The notes under the pieces are model-generated. The model was not told where the DNA came from. It worked only from the letters and a program-made list of their open reading frames with translations, and did not search any database. Source: CAJBLF01 sp964504915 (GTDB taxonomy: Bacteria; Patescibacteriota; Gracilibacteria; Absconditabacterales; Absconditicoccaceae). From it: a stretch of 48,433 nucleotides of DNA. Of this stretch, positions 1-9,590 are shown piece after piece. Location: the NCBI GenBank assembly GCA_964504915.1, contig CAZDFH010000009.1:1-48433 (forward strand), read 5' to 3'. How positions within the stretch are numbered: the stretch's first letter is position 1; every line of letters begins with the position of its first letter. Position numbers and translations under genes: made by a program.

Positions 1-1
1 T

Positions 2-382
2 TTTGGTACATTGGGCAAGGTTACTTTTTGATTCGCTATCGATTTTAAAGATCAAATATCTGTGACAAAGCTTAGAACATTTGCTAAACATATTGGGATA
101 CAATATGATTTCCGTAATTTTGGGAACAAGAAATATCTTCAATCTGTTGCTTTTGTAAGTGGATCTGCCAATGATATTCTGACTGAGCTTATGCAAAAAC
201 CATACGATCTTTATATTACTGGTGAATTGAAACATTCTTCATTTTGTAAGGCAAAGGAAATCAAACAAAGCATTCTCCTTGGTGGACATTATGAAACAGA
301 AGTCTTTGGTGTCCGTGCTTTGGCTCAACATCTAGAGAAAAAGTTTAAAATAAAAACGGTGTTTCTGGATGAAAAATATTAA
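2..382 (+). CDS. Nif3-like dinuclear metal-binding protein, C-terminal part (5' cut by window)
   Basis: Open from the window edge to TAA; 126 residues visible, with one in-frame TGA read as Gly (VTFGFAID). The block DLYITGELKHSSFCKAKE followed by LLGGHYETEVFGVRALAQHL matches the Nif3/YbgI/DUF34 signature in which a GE(I/L)KHH-like segment and a later GHYxTE segment supply metal ligands. Family knowledge: toroidal hexamers binding two metals, exact substrate unsettled, sometimes described as a GTP cyclohydrolase I type 2 homologue. The GTG at 62 is probably internal, because the frame stays open and family-like upstream of it. A palindrome and tRNA-Thr follow in the same direction. Confidence 0.8.
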
Positions 383-426
383 TTGATGGGCCGGGATACT
401 TGCCCGCCTGTGGTGGGGCTTAGTTT

Positions 427-440
427 CCCGCTAAAGCGGG
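427..440. repeat. short palindrome CCCGCT-AA-AGCGGG
   Basis: Perfect inverted repeat followed by ATAAAGTCC, lying between the Nif3-like gene and tRNA-Thr. It belongs to a family of CCCGC-N4-GCGGG elements seen elsewhere in the window (near 5179, 10658, 40161 and 40484), often followed by ATAAA or ATAAG. Confidence 0.7.
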
Positions 441-466
441 ATAAAGTCCGAGCGACGAGTATAAAT

Positions 467-539
467 GCCAGGGTAGCTCAGTTGGTAGAGCGGCGGTATC
501 GTAAACCGTAGGTCGTGGGTTCAATTCCCATCTCTGGCT
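467..539 (+). tRNA. tRNA-Thr (anticodon CGU)
   Basis: Complete cloverleaf by eye: acceptor GCCAGGG pairs with CTCTGGC (one G-U), D-stem GCTC/GAGC, anticodon stem GCGGT/ACCGT around loop ATCGTAA with CGT at positions 34-36, 5-base variable loop, T-arm GTGGG-TTCAATT-CCCAT, discriminator T. CCA is not encoded. CGU reads ACG (Thr). Confidence 0.9.
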
Positions 540-564
540 ATTAGTACTTATTCTTCTTATATAT

Positions 565-1260
565 ATGACCATCTTCTCTGACTTACAGTCTCATGCTGAT
601 ACTAAGCAAGCGGAAATCTTGCAGAGATTTTTCAAAACAGGAGAATGACAATATTGAGCTGGAGATATTTTCTTATGACTCAAAGTGCCAGTCCAAAGGA
701 TGATTGCAAAAAAGTATATCAATCTAGATTTTGCGACGCTTCAAGAGATGTTGGACACTAATATCCATGAATACAGGTTGACCGCGTTGTTGGTTCTTGT
801 CCTGAGAAATGTCAAAGCCGATACGTCGATGAAAGATCAGATTTTTGATTTTTATGTGAAGAATACGAGGAATATTAACAATTGGGATTTGGTAGATCTG
901 ACGGCGCCTGGTATTGTCGGAAATTATTTGTTAGAAAGAGATAAGAAATTATTATATACGTTTGCTAAGTCTAAACATTTACGGGAAAAGAGGATTGCTA
1001 TTATTTCTACCTTTGCTTTTCTCAGAGTGGGTGAATATGAAGATACCTTTAAGATTGCTGAAATTCTTCTGCATGACACACACGATCTGATTCATAAGGC
1101 TGTTGGGCGAATGCTGAGAGAAGTGGGAAAGAGAAGTCAGTTTGAAGAAGAGAAATTTCTGAAAAAACATTATAAGAAAATGCCCAGAACGATGCTGAGA
1201 TATGCGATAGAAAAATTTCCCGAGGAGTTAAGACAGAAATATTTGAAGGGAGCAGTATAA
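565..1260 (+). CDS. AlkD-like DNA alkylation repair protein
   Basis: 231 residues when three TGA codons are read as Gly. The N-terminus MTIFSDLQSHADTKQAEI is followed by FFKTGEGQYGAGDIFLG, the hallmark of the AlkC/AlkD family, with TGA at three of those glycines. The rest is helical with repeated R/K-rich segments, as expected for the HEAT-like solenoid that excises bulky or cationic N3/N7-alkylated bases without base flipping. A standard-code reading would start only at GTG 685 and lose this motif. The ATG lies 26 nt after tRNA-Thr, and no strong ribosome-binding site is seen. One of several repair genes in the window. Confidence 0.9.
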
Positions 1261-1408
1261 TGATCTTATTGTTTGTCCCTCAGGACTGTTTTTAACATCA
1301 ATTTGTGATATAAATCTATTTGTCTCACTTTTGTCCGTTTTTTTCTATTTTTTTATGATTAAACTTTTGGTAGTTTAATTTTTTTTTAATTGACGAGACG
1401 CGCTCAAA

Positions 1409-1443
1409 CCCACCCCCAGCCCCTCCCTTGTCAGGGCGGGGAG
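1409..1443. repeat. left copy of CCTCCCTTG(T/A)CAGGGCGG element
   Basis: G+C-rich run in A+T-rich surroundings containing CCCTCCCTTGTCAGGGCGGG. An inverted, slightly diverged partner is at 1868-1899, so the DUF559 gene sits between inverted copies. A near-identical core on the other strand is at 15487-15534. Confidence 0.6.
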
Positions 1444-1467
1444 CTTAATTTATTTTTTATTAGTACT

Positions 1468-1866
1468 ATGGGAGAATTTATTCTAGGATATAAGCTGTAC
1501 AATACTGGTAATGTGCCGGACGCAAGAAGAATGAGGAATAAACCAACGCCAGCTGAAAATAAAATGTGGCAAGAGTTTCTTAAACATAGACCTGGAGGTT
1601 ACAAATTTACTAGACAAAAGCCGATTGGCCCATTTATCTTGGATTTTTATTGCTCAGCGCTGTTCTTAGCAGTAGAAGTTGATGGTGAGATTCATAAGAG
1701 CAGAAAAGAGTATGATCAAGAAAGAACTACATATTTGATAAATTGTGGGATATCGGTTGCTAGATATCGGAATAACCAAATTTTTAATGACTCAGATGGC
1801 GTATATTATGATCTTCTTCAATTCATTTATGAGCTTGAATCTAATATAAAAGATAAAAAAAGTTAA
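1468..1866 (+). CDS. DUF559-family endonuclease-like protein
   Basis: 132 residues. After a short lead, ARRMRNKPTPAENKMWQEFL, then FTRQKPIGPFILDFYC and VEVDGEIHKSRKEYDQERTTYL match the DUF559 (Vsr/very-short-patch-repair-like, PD-(D/E)XK fold) pattern: P-T-x-A-E-x-x-x-W, then I-x-x-F-I-x-D-F-Y-C, then E-x-D-G-x-x-H. The D of LDFYC and the E/D of VEVDG are the likely metal ligands. I chose ATG 1468; the frame is open to 1390, but that extension only translates a G+C-rich repeat. No in-frame TGA is present, so it could be a recent arrival; function in the cell is unknown for this family. Confidence 0.85.
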   Translation: MGEFILGYKLYNTGNVPDARRMRNKPTPAENKMWQEFLKHRPGGYKFTRQKPIGPFILDFYCSALFLAVEVDGEIHKSRKEYDQERTTYLINCGISVARYRNNQIFNDSDGVYYDLLQFIYELESNIKDKKS

Positions 1867-1867
1867 A

Positions 1868-1899
1868 GGTCCCCCTGACAAGGGGGATTTAGGGGGTTT
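1868..1899. repeat. right, inverted copy of the DUF559-flanking repeat
   Basis: CCCCCTGACAAGGGGGATTT followed by AGGGGG; its reverse complement resembles the element at 1409-1443. It starts two bases after the DUF559 stop and could act as a hairpin terminator. Confidence 0.55.
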
Positions 1900-1951
1900 C
1901 TAAAAAAAAGAAAATATAAAAAGATATCCTGTTGTTCATTTTCCCCTTGTA

Positions 1952-1981
1952 TTGACTTTTTCTCCTATTTCATTATATAAT
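1952..1981 (+). promoter_or_regulatory. sigma70-type promoter before the AbrB-like gene
   Basis: TTGACT (1952-1957) and TATAAT (1976-1981) separated by 18 bp; predicted start near 1988, about 34 nt upstream of the ATG at 2022. A second TATAAT at 1985 could also serve. Confidence 0.55.
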
Positions 1982-2021
1982 AGGTATAATTTTTCCTACA
2001 TTTTATACTTATTTAGATATT

Positions 2022-2243
2022 ATGGATAAAAAAGTCTGTGCTCATGACATGAGAATACGAGGTAATGTGACAGTCTGACCCAAGGGTCAGGTCGTAATTC
2101 CCAAAGATGTCAGAGATTTGCTTGGGATTAGCTCCAAGGACAACTTAGTGGTGATTACTAAGGGAGATTCTGTCGTATGACTGGTCAGAAACAATGACGT
2201 CAATCATATCATGGACTATATCAAATCTGAAATGGCCTCATAA
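2022..2243 (+). CDS. AbrB/MazE/SpoVT-type DNA-binding protein
   Basis: 73 residues with two TGA=Gly codons (VTVGPKGQVVIPKDVRDLLG and VVGLVRNN). The swapped-hairpin AbrB signature V-x-x-K-G-Q-V-x-I-P-K-x-x-R-x-x-L-G-I is complete, so it should dimerise and bind DNA. No toxin gene follows, which argues for a transition-state-type regulator or an orphan antitoxin rather than a complete toxin-antitoxin pair. A promoter of its own is seen upstream. It lies just before the membrane-fusion/RND locus and may regulate it, but no operator is identified. Confidence 0.85.
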
Positions 2244-2320
2244 ATATTATTATAGATTATAAATTATAGATTATAGATTTTTTGTTTGAATATTCGTTTA
2301 TCTTCTTATTTAATTATAGA

Positions 2321-4036
2321 ATGAAAAAAATCTGGTTACTTATTCTTGGATTGACTCCACTTCTGCTCGTTGGCTGCGGAAAAGCGCCTGCTGTGATAGA
2401 AACAGTCGTATTTACCTGAGCTGGATATGATAGCTGAAGTCTTTTTGTCGTGGGTACGTCTCAGGCATCGGAAAACACTGCCTATGGGCTTGTCATCGCA
2501 GATAATGTCAAAAATATTGTTACCAGTGTTGGTGGAACTTTGGATGAGCTGAATTGTCAGCCTGGAAGCCATGTCTCTGCTGACTCTGTGATCGCAAAAA
2601 TTGGCGCAAGTGACGATGTCGCTACGCAAAATTCTCAGATTCAATATCTGTCATTACAACAGCAGATTCAGAATATGAAAAATATTATTACTCTCACAGA
2701 AAATAATTTTGGTGTACAAGAAGACATTTTGACTAAGCAGAAAGAGAATAATGCGTACTTGATGGACAATCTCCAACAGAGTAAAGATCTCAATGCTAAT
2801 GATATGAAGCTTTCTGTGAAATCAATTAAAAACCAGCAAAATGCGTTGGAAGATACGCAGAGTCGTGATCAAGACAAGATGGAGACGAGTATCCAGAATA
2901 TGAGAGATCAGCTAGCGATTGGTATCTCTGATGCTTTGAAGAAAGTGAACGATATATTCTCCAGTTCCACCTATGGTCCATTAGTTGGTACGAATAACAC
3001 ATCACTCAAGAACAAGACACTCGAGCAATATCACAACCTTCGTGATAGATATCAAAACATAGAAGATATTTCAGATGATGATTTTTCTACCTATCTGTTA
3101 CATCTTTCTCTGATGCTCAAAAATGCTGCGCTTACCGTGGCGGCGTCTACGGCTTCACAAACATTACCACAGACTTCCAATGCCGGATTGTCTCTAGATG
3201 GACTCTACGCTACCTATCTCGGATTGTCTACCAGTATGGTGGCTAGTAAAAGTTCGTATGATAGTTTATTGGCAAGTGCTGTGTCTTTGGAAAAAACATA
3301 TGATAATCAATTGGATACCTTAGATACCAGTCTGGAAAGTTTATCTGACAATAAGTCGGAGCTTTCGCGTATTGGCTCAGATACTCAGATTGCCAATATG
3401 GTCTTGGCACAAGAATCCGTTAATAGTCAGCTTGCTGCGCTTGATAATACCAAAGCGATTCAGCTCGCTACGCTCAATTCACAATTACTTACGCTCCAAC
3501 AAAATGAAGCAATGCTTGGAAATAATTTACAAGGAGAGACATTACTTGCAGGTGTTGATGGTGTGGTGAAAATCAAATCTATTAGTGAATGAAATAAAGT
3601 CTGACCAAGTACGATGATCTGTCAGATTGTCCCCGACGGCGATCAAAATCTAAAGATACAGATTTATTCCTATACACGTATGCCACTTGGCCAAGCTATT
3701 TCTTTTTACCGTGGAAATAATCTTCTCGGTAATGGAAAAATTGTCTACGAATTACCTTACAAAGACGCAGCTACACAAAATTATATCTATGAAATGGTCG
3801 GTACTTCTTTGCCAGTCCTAGACTGAGAAAAGGTGCTTGTCAAATTCACCGGAGCTCGTAATGATGGACAACTATGGATTCCTTTACCTTATATTATTCC
3901 AAGACTCGAAGGAAATTATGTAAAGAAATTAGTAAACTGAGTGCCACAAGAAACTGCTGTTACGCTTTGAGAGATTAATGGTAGCGTAGTGCAAGTGATG
4001 AGCGGATTGCAAGTAAATGATCAGATTGTATACTAA
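2321..4036 (+). CDS. RND efflux periplasmic adaptor (membrane fusion) lipoprotein
   Basis: 571 residues, several TGA=Gly. It begins MKKIWLLILGLTPLLLVGCG: a lipoprotein signal with lipobox LVGC, so Cys18 is the lipidated residue. A lipoyl/barrel-sandwich half motif follows (VGGTLDELNCQPGSHVSADSVIAKIG), then a long coiled coil (about residues 100-400), then the second half (LLAGVDGVVKIKS), beta-barrel, and a C-terminal tail PQETAVTLGEI ... VMSGLQVNDQIVY typical of HlyD/AcrA adaptors. Its partner is the RND permease at 5947, separated by two unrelated genes. The coiled coil is long for an AcrA-like protein, perhaps suited to a cell without an ordinary outer membrane; no TolC-like gene is in view. 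Confidence 0.85.
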
Positions 4037-4103
4037 AAAAATGGAAAGATTGAAATATGGAGAAATTGAAAAGTAATAGTGTTTTTATTGAGTAATCTTT
4101 TAT

Positions 4104-4979
4104 ATGAATAGTTTGGAATATATAGAAAAACTTGAAGATCCCTTATGTCTTTTATCTATTAATGAGGAGATTATGGCTCTTCATCGTGATGAACTTATTT
4201 CTGTTTTAGAAAAAGAATGATGACATAGAATAGCATATGGAATTACTACCAAAGAGTTAATAGATGGTTTAACTACCCATATTTCTTCTTATATTAATGC
4301 TAAATCTCCAGTAGAAATATTAGAATTGTATGCTGGCAATGGTTCATTAACACATCATCTTCAGTCTGCTCTTGATGCAAAATATAAAGATCAGTTTATT
4401 TGTCGTGCTGCGGATAATGGTATACGAAAGTGTAAGAATAAACTTCCTATTGTGGAACCACTTACTGATATTCAAGCTATGGCTAAATACCCTAATACCA
4501 AGATTATTATTGCATCATGGTTACATAGACATCCGTTTAACTTTTTACCTATCGATATTTTTATGGCTCATAATGAACTTTCCAAGAAATATAATAATAA
4601 AACTATTACTCCTTTAGAAGAAAATTCCCTCCGAGATATCCAATGATATATTAAGTCCCTTCTTACTCAGCCAGATATAACTAGCTATTGGAGAAAAAAT
4701 AAAAAACTTCAAGAATATATTCTTATCTGACCTGTCCGACGTACTGGAGATATAACTAAAACCCATGGTCTTGTTTCTCTGGAAGATCGGCATTCTAAAG
4801 TACCCAAGCCACTGTTTGAGAAAGATTGATTTGTGAAAACACAACTTGATATTCCTACGATTAGCTATGATAATATGTTGTGATTGACGCATGGCGTTAA
4901 TGTTTCTGAAATATACTCCTTCAAGAGAACGAAAACTAATCTATCTAAAAAGTTTGTCTCGCGATTATCTTCTTTTTAA
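4104..4979 (+). CDS. Class I SAM-dependent methyltransferase-like protein
   Basis: 291 residues with TGA=Gly codons (KEGGHRIAYG, IQGYIKS, LIGPVRR, FEKDGFVK). VEILELYAGNGSLTHHL fits motif I of class I methyltransferases; IIIASWLHRHPFNF could be the motif IV region and YILIGPVRRTGD a later strand. I do not recognise a specific subfamily or substrate. It lies between the MFP and RND genes, starts 67 nt after the MFP stop, and is followed by DNA carrying scraps of both neighbours, so it appears to have been inserted into a former MFP-RND operon. Confidence 0.6.
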
Positions 4980-5016
4980 ATTATTATGTTTGTTGTTTAT
5001 TTATATGTGTTCTTGT

Positions 5017-5112
5017 GATGATCAACTTCTTAAAAAACAAGTATATAAAAAAAATAATAAAGTGGTGCAAGTGATGAGCGGATTGCAAGTGAATGATCAG
5101 ATTGTGTATTAA
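5017..5112 (+). pseudogene. Scrap: RND 5' end followed by MFP 3' end
   Basis: Bases 5017-5040 match 23 of 24 bases at the start of the RND gene (5946-5969). Bases 5062-5112 match the last 51 bases of the MFP gene (3986-4036) with four differences, all synonymous, so the piece again spells VVQVMSGLQVNDQIVY and stops with TAA. The reversed order (RND start, then MFP end) is what the junction of a tandem duplication of the MFP-RND boundary would leave. An upstream in-frame stretch ending CLLFIYMCSCDD is hydrophobic, but I do not think it is a functional gene. Confidence 0.65.
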
Positions 5113-5150
5113 CCAAAATGATGTTCCCTCTTTATTTGAAAGAGGCCTGT

Positions 5151-5275
5151 CCCGGTAAGTCACCGGGAGGGGACCATCCCGCTTTACGGGATAAACTCCA
5201 TTGTGAGAGATTTTATTTCAACGCAAGTAAAATCCCCCATCCGCAAGCGGATACCTCCCCCTTCCGAAAAGGGGG
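5151..5275. repeat. Cluster of four short palindromes
   Basis: Four perfect inverted repeats in 125 bp: CCCGGT/ACCGGG (5151-5167), ATCCCG/CGGGAT (5176-5192), ATCCGC/GCGGAT (5239-5252) and CCCCCTT/AAGGGGG (5257-5275). They fill the gap between the scrap at 5017-5112 and the GNAT-like gene, and resemble elements near 427, 1868 and 10658. Confidence 0.7.
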
Positions 5276-5291
5276 TACTTAAGAAGAGAAT

Positions 5292-5312
5292 AATGATCAG
5301 ATCGTGTATTAG
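5292..5312 (+). repeat. Third copy of the MFP 3' tip
   Basis: AATGATCAGATCGTGTATTAG repeats the last 21 bases of the MFP gene (4016-4036) with silent changes only (Ile codon, TAG for TAA). It sits 20 bp before the GNAT-like gene. Confidence 0.6.
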
Positions 5313-5332
5313 TTTTATATTCCATTTTAGCC

Positions 5333-5896
5333 ATGCAACTTCAAAAATTATCAGTGGAAGATAGGTCCTTCCTTATACAGATGAACGAAATAGAGAGGGA
5401 GTTTAAAAATCATATTCCTTGGTTTAATAAAATTAAGGATTTGAAATATTTTACTGATACTGATGAACTTAAACCGAAAATATTAGAGACCTTACAACTA
5501 GATCCCTCTGTGCAGATTGATCCCTATATTTTGACTGCAGATACAAGATGAAAGGAATATGTCTGATCTATACTTAACTTTTCTTCTTCGCCAGAGTGTT
5601 TTTTGGATCCAAATAATGAGATTATTCGTCAGCAATTAGATAGTGAAAAGTATACGTATCTTTCGTGTCTGCAGATTAGAGATGTCTTTAGAACTTGAAG
5701 AGTTGGGGTAGAACTTTTATCTAAAACATTGCATCAAATATTTCAGACCATTCCTAAGGTACAATGTGTTGTCGCTGATGAAAGACTCTTGTCTTACTAC
5801 AAATACTTTGGTGGTGAAATAGTAAATGAAATGGTCAATAAAGATCATCTCTATATTATGACCTGTGATCAAAAAGATTTTATAAAAAGACATTAA
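5333..5896 (+). CDS. GNAT-fold N-acetyltransferase-like protein
   Basis: 187 residues with TGA=Gly at TRGKEYVGSIL and FRTGRVGVEL. The segment LSCLQIRDVFRTGRVGVELLSKTLHQIF has the motif A layout of GNAT enzymes (beta strand, then R-x-x-G-x-G/A pyrophosphate loop, then helix), followed by a strand and YYKYFGGEI, the usual position of the Tyr-rich motif B. The substrate cannot be told. It lies between the displaced MFP tail and the RND gene, and ends 50 nt before the RND start. Confidence 0.6.
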
Positions 5897-5946
5897 ATAC
5901 ATAACTTTATAGACTTTATGACTTTAGACTTTACAGACTATATTCG

Positions 5947-8900
5947 ATGATTAACTTCTTAAAAAACAATAGAATCTCTATTCTCATCCTAACCGTGTTT
6001 ATCGCTGCGTATGGTACACTCAGCATTTTGACGATACCCAAAGAAGCTCAGCCATCGATCAATATTCCTTACTATTATGTCAGTGTTACCTATGTCGGAG
6101 CTGATCCTGCTTCTATTGAGCAACAGCTTATTATCCCGCTTGAGCAGAAGATTAAGGGAATCACTTCGGTGAAGAAAATTTCTTCATCAAGTTATTATAA
6201 CTTCTGAACGATTGTGGTGGAATTTACGAAGACGAAGAGTGATGTGGACGCGACCAACGATCTAAAAGCTGCGATAGATTCTGTGTATCCTTCTTTTCCA
6301 TCCGACGCAAAGCTCCCGAGTCTAAAAAAAGTAGATATCAACGATACGCCAGTATATTCCTTTTCTGTAGCTGGTGATACGCCTACGCAGATCATTTATG
6401 ATCAGGTAAAATCATTGGAAGATCAGATCAAGGCGATACCTGGAGTTTCAGATGTGTCTGTGATTGGGAAACCCTTACAAGAAATTAAACTTATCTTCGA
6501 TGAGCAGAAATTAGCAAGCTTGGATATGGATTTCTCATTGGCAGTTGGACAACTAAAAAGTGCTTTTGTAAAATTTCCTGTAGATAAAAAAGATGTAAAT
6601 GGAAAATTATATTCCTTTGAAGTGACTAATTATGATGATAATCTTACCTGACTCTTAGCACAAGTGAAAAATTATGATATCCTCAATATCAATGGAAAGT
6701 CAGTCAAGGTCTGAGATGTGGCCTCTGTCTATCTTGGCTATGCCCAACAAGCAAAGAAATCCTTTGTCATGGATGCGAGCAGAGGAGAAAGTCAAAACGC
6801 ACTTTCCTTTCAGATAAAAAAGTCTCCAGGATATAGTGTAGAAAGTTTTGTCGCAACGATTAAAACCACTGTGGACAATTTTAAACTCACAACACCACAA
6901 CTCAAATATGTAGAGACGCTTTCTCAAGCAGAAAGTATCAAGCATACCTATGGGCTCTTTATAGAAAACTTTTGGGAAACGGCATTGCTCGTCTTTGTCA
7001 TCATTCTCTTGTTCTTATGATTCAGATCATCGTGGCTGATTATGCTGAGCTTCTTGATCGTGTATATGGGCAACTTCATTTATCTCAAGAGTATGTGATA
7101 TAGTTTCAATAATATTATTTCCTTTGCGTTAATTTTGGTTCTATGAATAATGATAGACAACTTAATTGTAATCACGCAGTGAATTGTAGTAGGTTTACAA
7201 AAACATGGCTGAGATATATGGAAGGCAATAGCTGATTCTATCAAGAATTATGGTAGAGCTCTAATTTTCTGAACCTCAACGACGATCGCCGTGTTTGTCC
7301 CGTTGTACTTCTGAGTCTCCGGAATCATCGGTGAATACATCAAATCTATGCCGGTCACTATTATTTCCAACTTAGCAATTTCCTTGCTTGTGACCATGGT
7401 CATCTTACCTGTGCTTGCGCTCTTTTTCTTTAAATCAGGAAGAGAATATATTGCTACACCATCACTATCTTATCTAGAAAAAACGGGTGTAAAATTTGCC
7501 AATCGATACCATCGCGTCAATCAGCGCAAGAGAGGATCGAGGACAATTATTTTCTTGTTTCTTGCGTTCTTTGTCGGAGCTTTGTCTCTTGTGCCACTTG
7601 GTGTCGTGAAATTTTCCTTTATGGGCAACTTGGATTCTAATAATGTATGGATGAATTTGACTTATAAACCATGAACAAGTCTGTCCGTTAATCAGCAGGA
7701 TACCTCTGAGATAGCAGACGCTGCGCTGAAATATTTTCAGTCTGTGTTGTCAGGAACTTTGGAAGATATGTCGATAGATCTAGGACAAGGCTATTCCTTG
7801 CAGTGAGCATGAGGAGTGTGAAGTAATGTAGCTTCATTTACGATTAGATTGGTCGATACGAAGCAGAGAAATATTCCTTCCTATAAGATTGTAGAGCAAA
7901 TGCAAAAACAGTTTTTACCTATCGTCAAAGGTCGTTATCCTGTCTTGCAAGATATGTCGATCTTTACGGTCCAAGCATGATGATGATCAGGAAAGCCAAT
8001 TGCCTTTAATATTGCTGGAGAAGATTATCAAGAGGTCAATGCATATATTCAGTCTATCTTACCTGAAATTAAAGCGATACCTGGTATCTTTAATGTCACA
8101 ACATCGTTGGAATATACCAATGGAAAGATTGTCTATGTCCTCGATGAAAATAAGGCCAAAGAACTTGGCGTAAGTAGTATGTCTTCGGTGACTAATTTGG
8201 TTGCTCTCAAAAATTCTGACTACGAATCTAATGGCGTCAAAATCAAAGAATTTTCTGATTTTGGTAGCGATACTTTATCGTTGAATGCATTCTTGGCTAC
8301 TGATTTGCCGATAGAACAAACAAAACTTGGCAAGATTACTTTGGATCAGATCATCCAAGAAAAACAATTACAGCCAGAAATAAATGCTATCCAAAGAGAG
8401 GATGGCAAGAGAATGATTTCGGTCACTGCGGATAAAGAAGCTTCTGCAATCTTGACTGATGTTACGACCAAAGTAAATGCTATTTTGAAAGCACATCCCT
8501 TGCCTGCATGATTGACCAATGTGACTGGCTGAGATGCAGAAGAACTTAGTCAAAGTATGAGTGATCTCTGAACTGCTATGATGATCTGATTGATTTTGAT
8601 GGTATTGATCTTGGTTGTGCAGTTTAATAATTTCAAATATGCAATTGTGATTGTATCGAGCGTCTTCTTGTCTATTGGCGGTACGCTTGCTCTGCTTGCG
8701 TTGTTGAAGATCAGCATGACCTTTCCCGCAATGATTGGAATCTTCTGAGTCATGGGAGTCTGAGTAAATCAAGCACTGATCCATATAGAAGATTTCAAAT
8801 ATTTTTACAAAGAGCAATGACTCTCTGTAGTGGATAGTTTCCAACAAAGTATTGCTGAGAGATTTATTCCTATCTTTCTGACGAAAGCGACAACAATTAT

Positions 8901-9042
8901 TTGATTGATTATTTTAGCGGTCAAAGATGAGCTCTTTGGCTCGATGGCAGTTGCGTTTATTGGTGGATTGATTATGTCATTTTTCATTACTTTGTTGTAT
9001 ATCCCATCGCTGATGTGTTTGGTGAATAGGGAATATCATTAG
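5947..9042 (+). CDS. RND-family efflux permease (AcrB/MMPL-like)
   Basis: 1031 residues, the normal length for AcrB-type permeases, once many in-frame TGA codons are read as Gly; ends TAG. The N-terminus MINFLKNNRISILILTVFIAAYG is TM1; PKEAQPSINIPYYYVSVTYVGADPASIEQQLIIPLEQKIKGI is the classical start of porter domain PN1. A second porter/loop half appears after about residue 560, and hydrophobic blocks near 6930-7440 and 8560-9040 form the two six-helix bundles (LVLGIMIDNLIVITQGIVVG is the conserved TM4-like segment, with an Asp; the second bundle has VMGVGVNQALIHIEDF). It should use the proton gradient to export lipophilic compounds with the MFP at 2321. In a cell thought to lack a standard outer membrane the export route is unclear. 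Confidence 0.92.
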
Positions 9043-9072
9043 CCTTTCTTCTCTTTATTTCTCTTAGTGTAT

Positions 9073-9549
9073 ATGCCAGTTCTTTATCCTCATAAAATAG
9101 TGCCATCTGATGTCATTCCTCAAGCTCAGCGTTTTTCTGATATAGCACATGATGTTACAACTGAGCTAATTGATACTACTAGTATATGTATGACGTATAG
9201 TAATGATCAGTTTGTCATAAAGCTTGGTTATTGCGATTTTTGACATTGTTCTCCTTATGTTTTTGTTGATGGTTTCTACACAGCCAATTTTCGTGGTGCT
9301 GAAAAAGATTCAGATATCTCTTGTAGAGATATACATCTTCTGCAAAAGCCACTTCCTGGTATTGGTGTGGCATTATTTAGTAAGCTTCTTGATTTTTGTC
9401 ATGCTCATGGTGTACATCGTATAGTACTTCTTCCATTGCAGAAAACGAAATCGGTCTATTTTTACCAACAACTACCTATGTATTTCCCTAATGTCATCTC
9501 TGCTGTTTCGCTGATGGATATCTGATCTATTTTAGTTGATTTAAAATAA
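9073..9549 (+). CDS. Small GNAT-like hypothetical protein
   Basis: 158 residues, starting 30 nt after the RND stop; two TGA=Gly codons (CDFGHCSPYVF and MDIGSILVDL). PLPGIGVALFSKLLDFCHAHGVHRIVLLP followed by VYFYQQLPMYF resembles the GNAT acetyl-CoA loop (G-I-G), a helix, a strand and the YFYxxL motif. It is shorter than most GNAT proteins and the N-terminal strands are not obvious. It is the second GNAT-like gene bracketing the RND gene, and co-transcription is likely. Confidence 0.5.
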
Positions 9550-9590
9550 TCTTTTTGGCTGAAGATATCTCGTTTTTTGTTAGTTCGTAA

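Noticed and set aside
2022..2243. Toxin-antitoxin pair with the AbrB/MazE-like gene as antitoxin
   Set aside because: No toxin-like frame follows within the 77-bp gap, and the next gene is the adaptor lipoprotein.
5151..5275. Possible CRISPR array
   Set aside because: The palindromes differ from each other, spacing is irregular, and no cas genes are seen.
8368..8847. 159-codon minus-strand frame within the RND gene
   Set aside because: The plus strand encodes conserved RND transmembrane segments here; the minus frame is His/Gln-rich shadow sequence.
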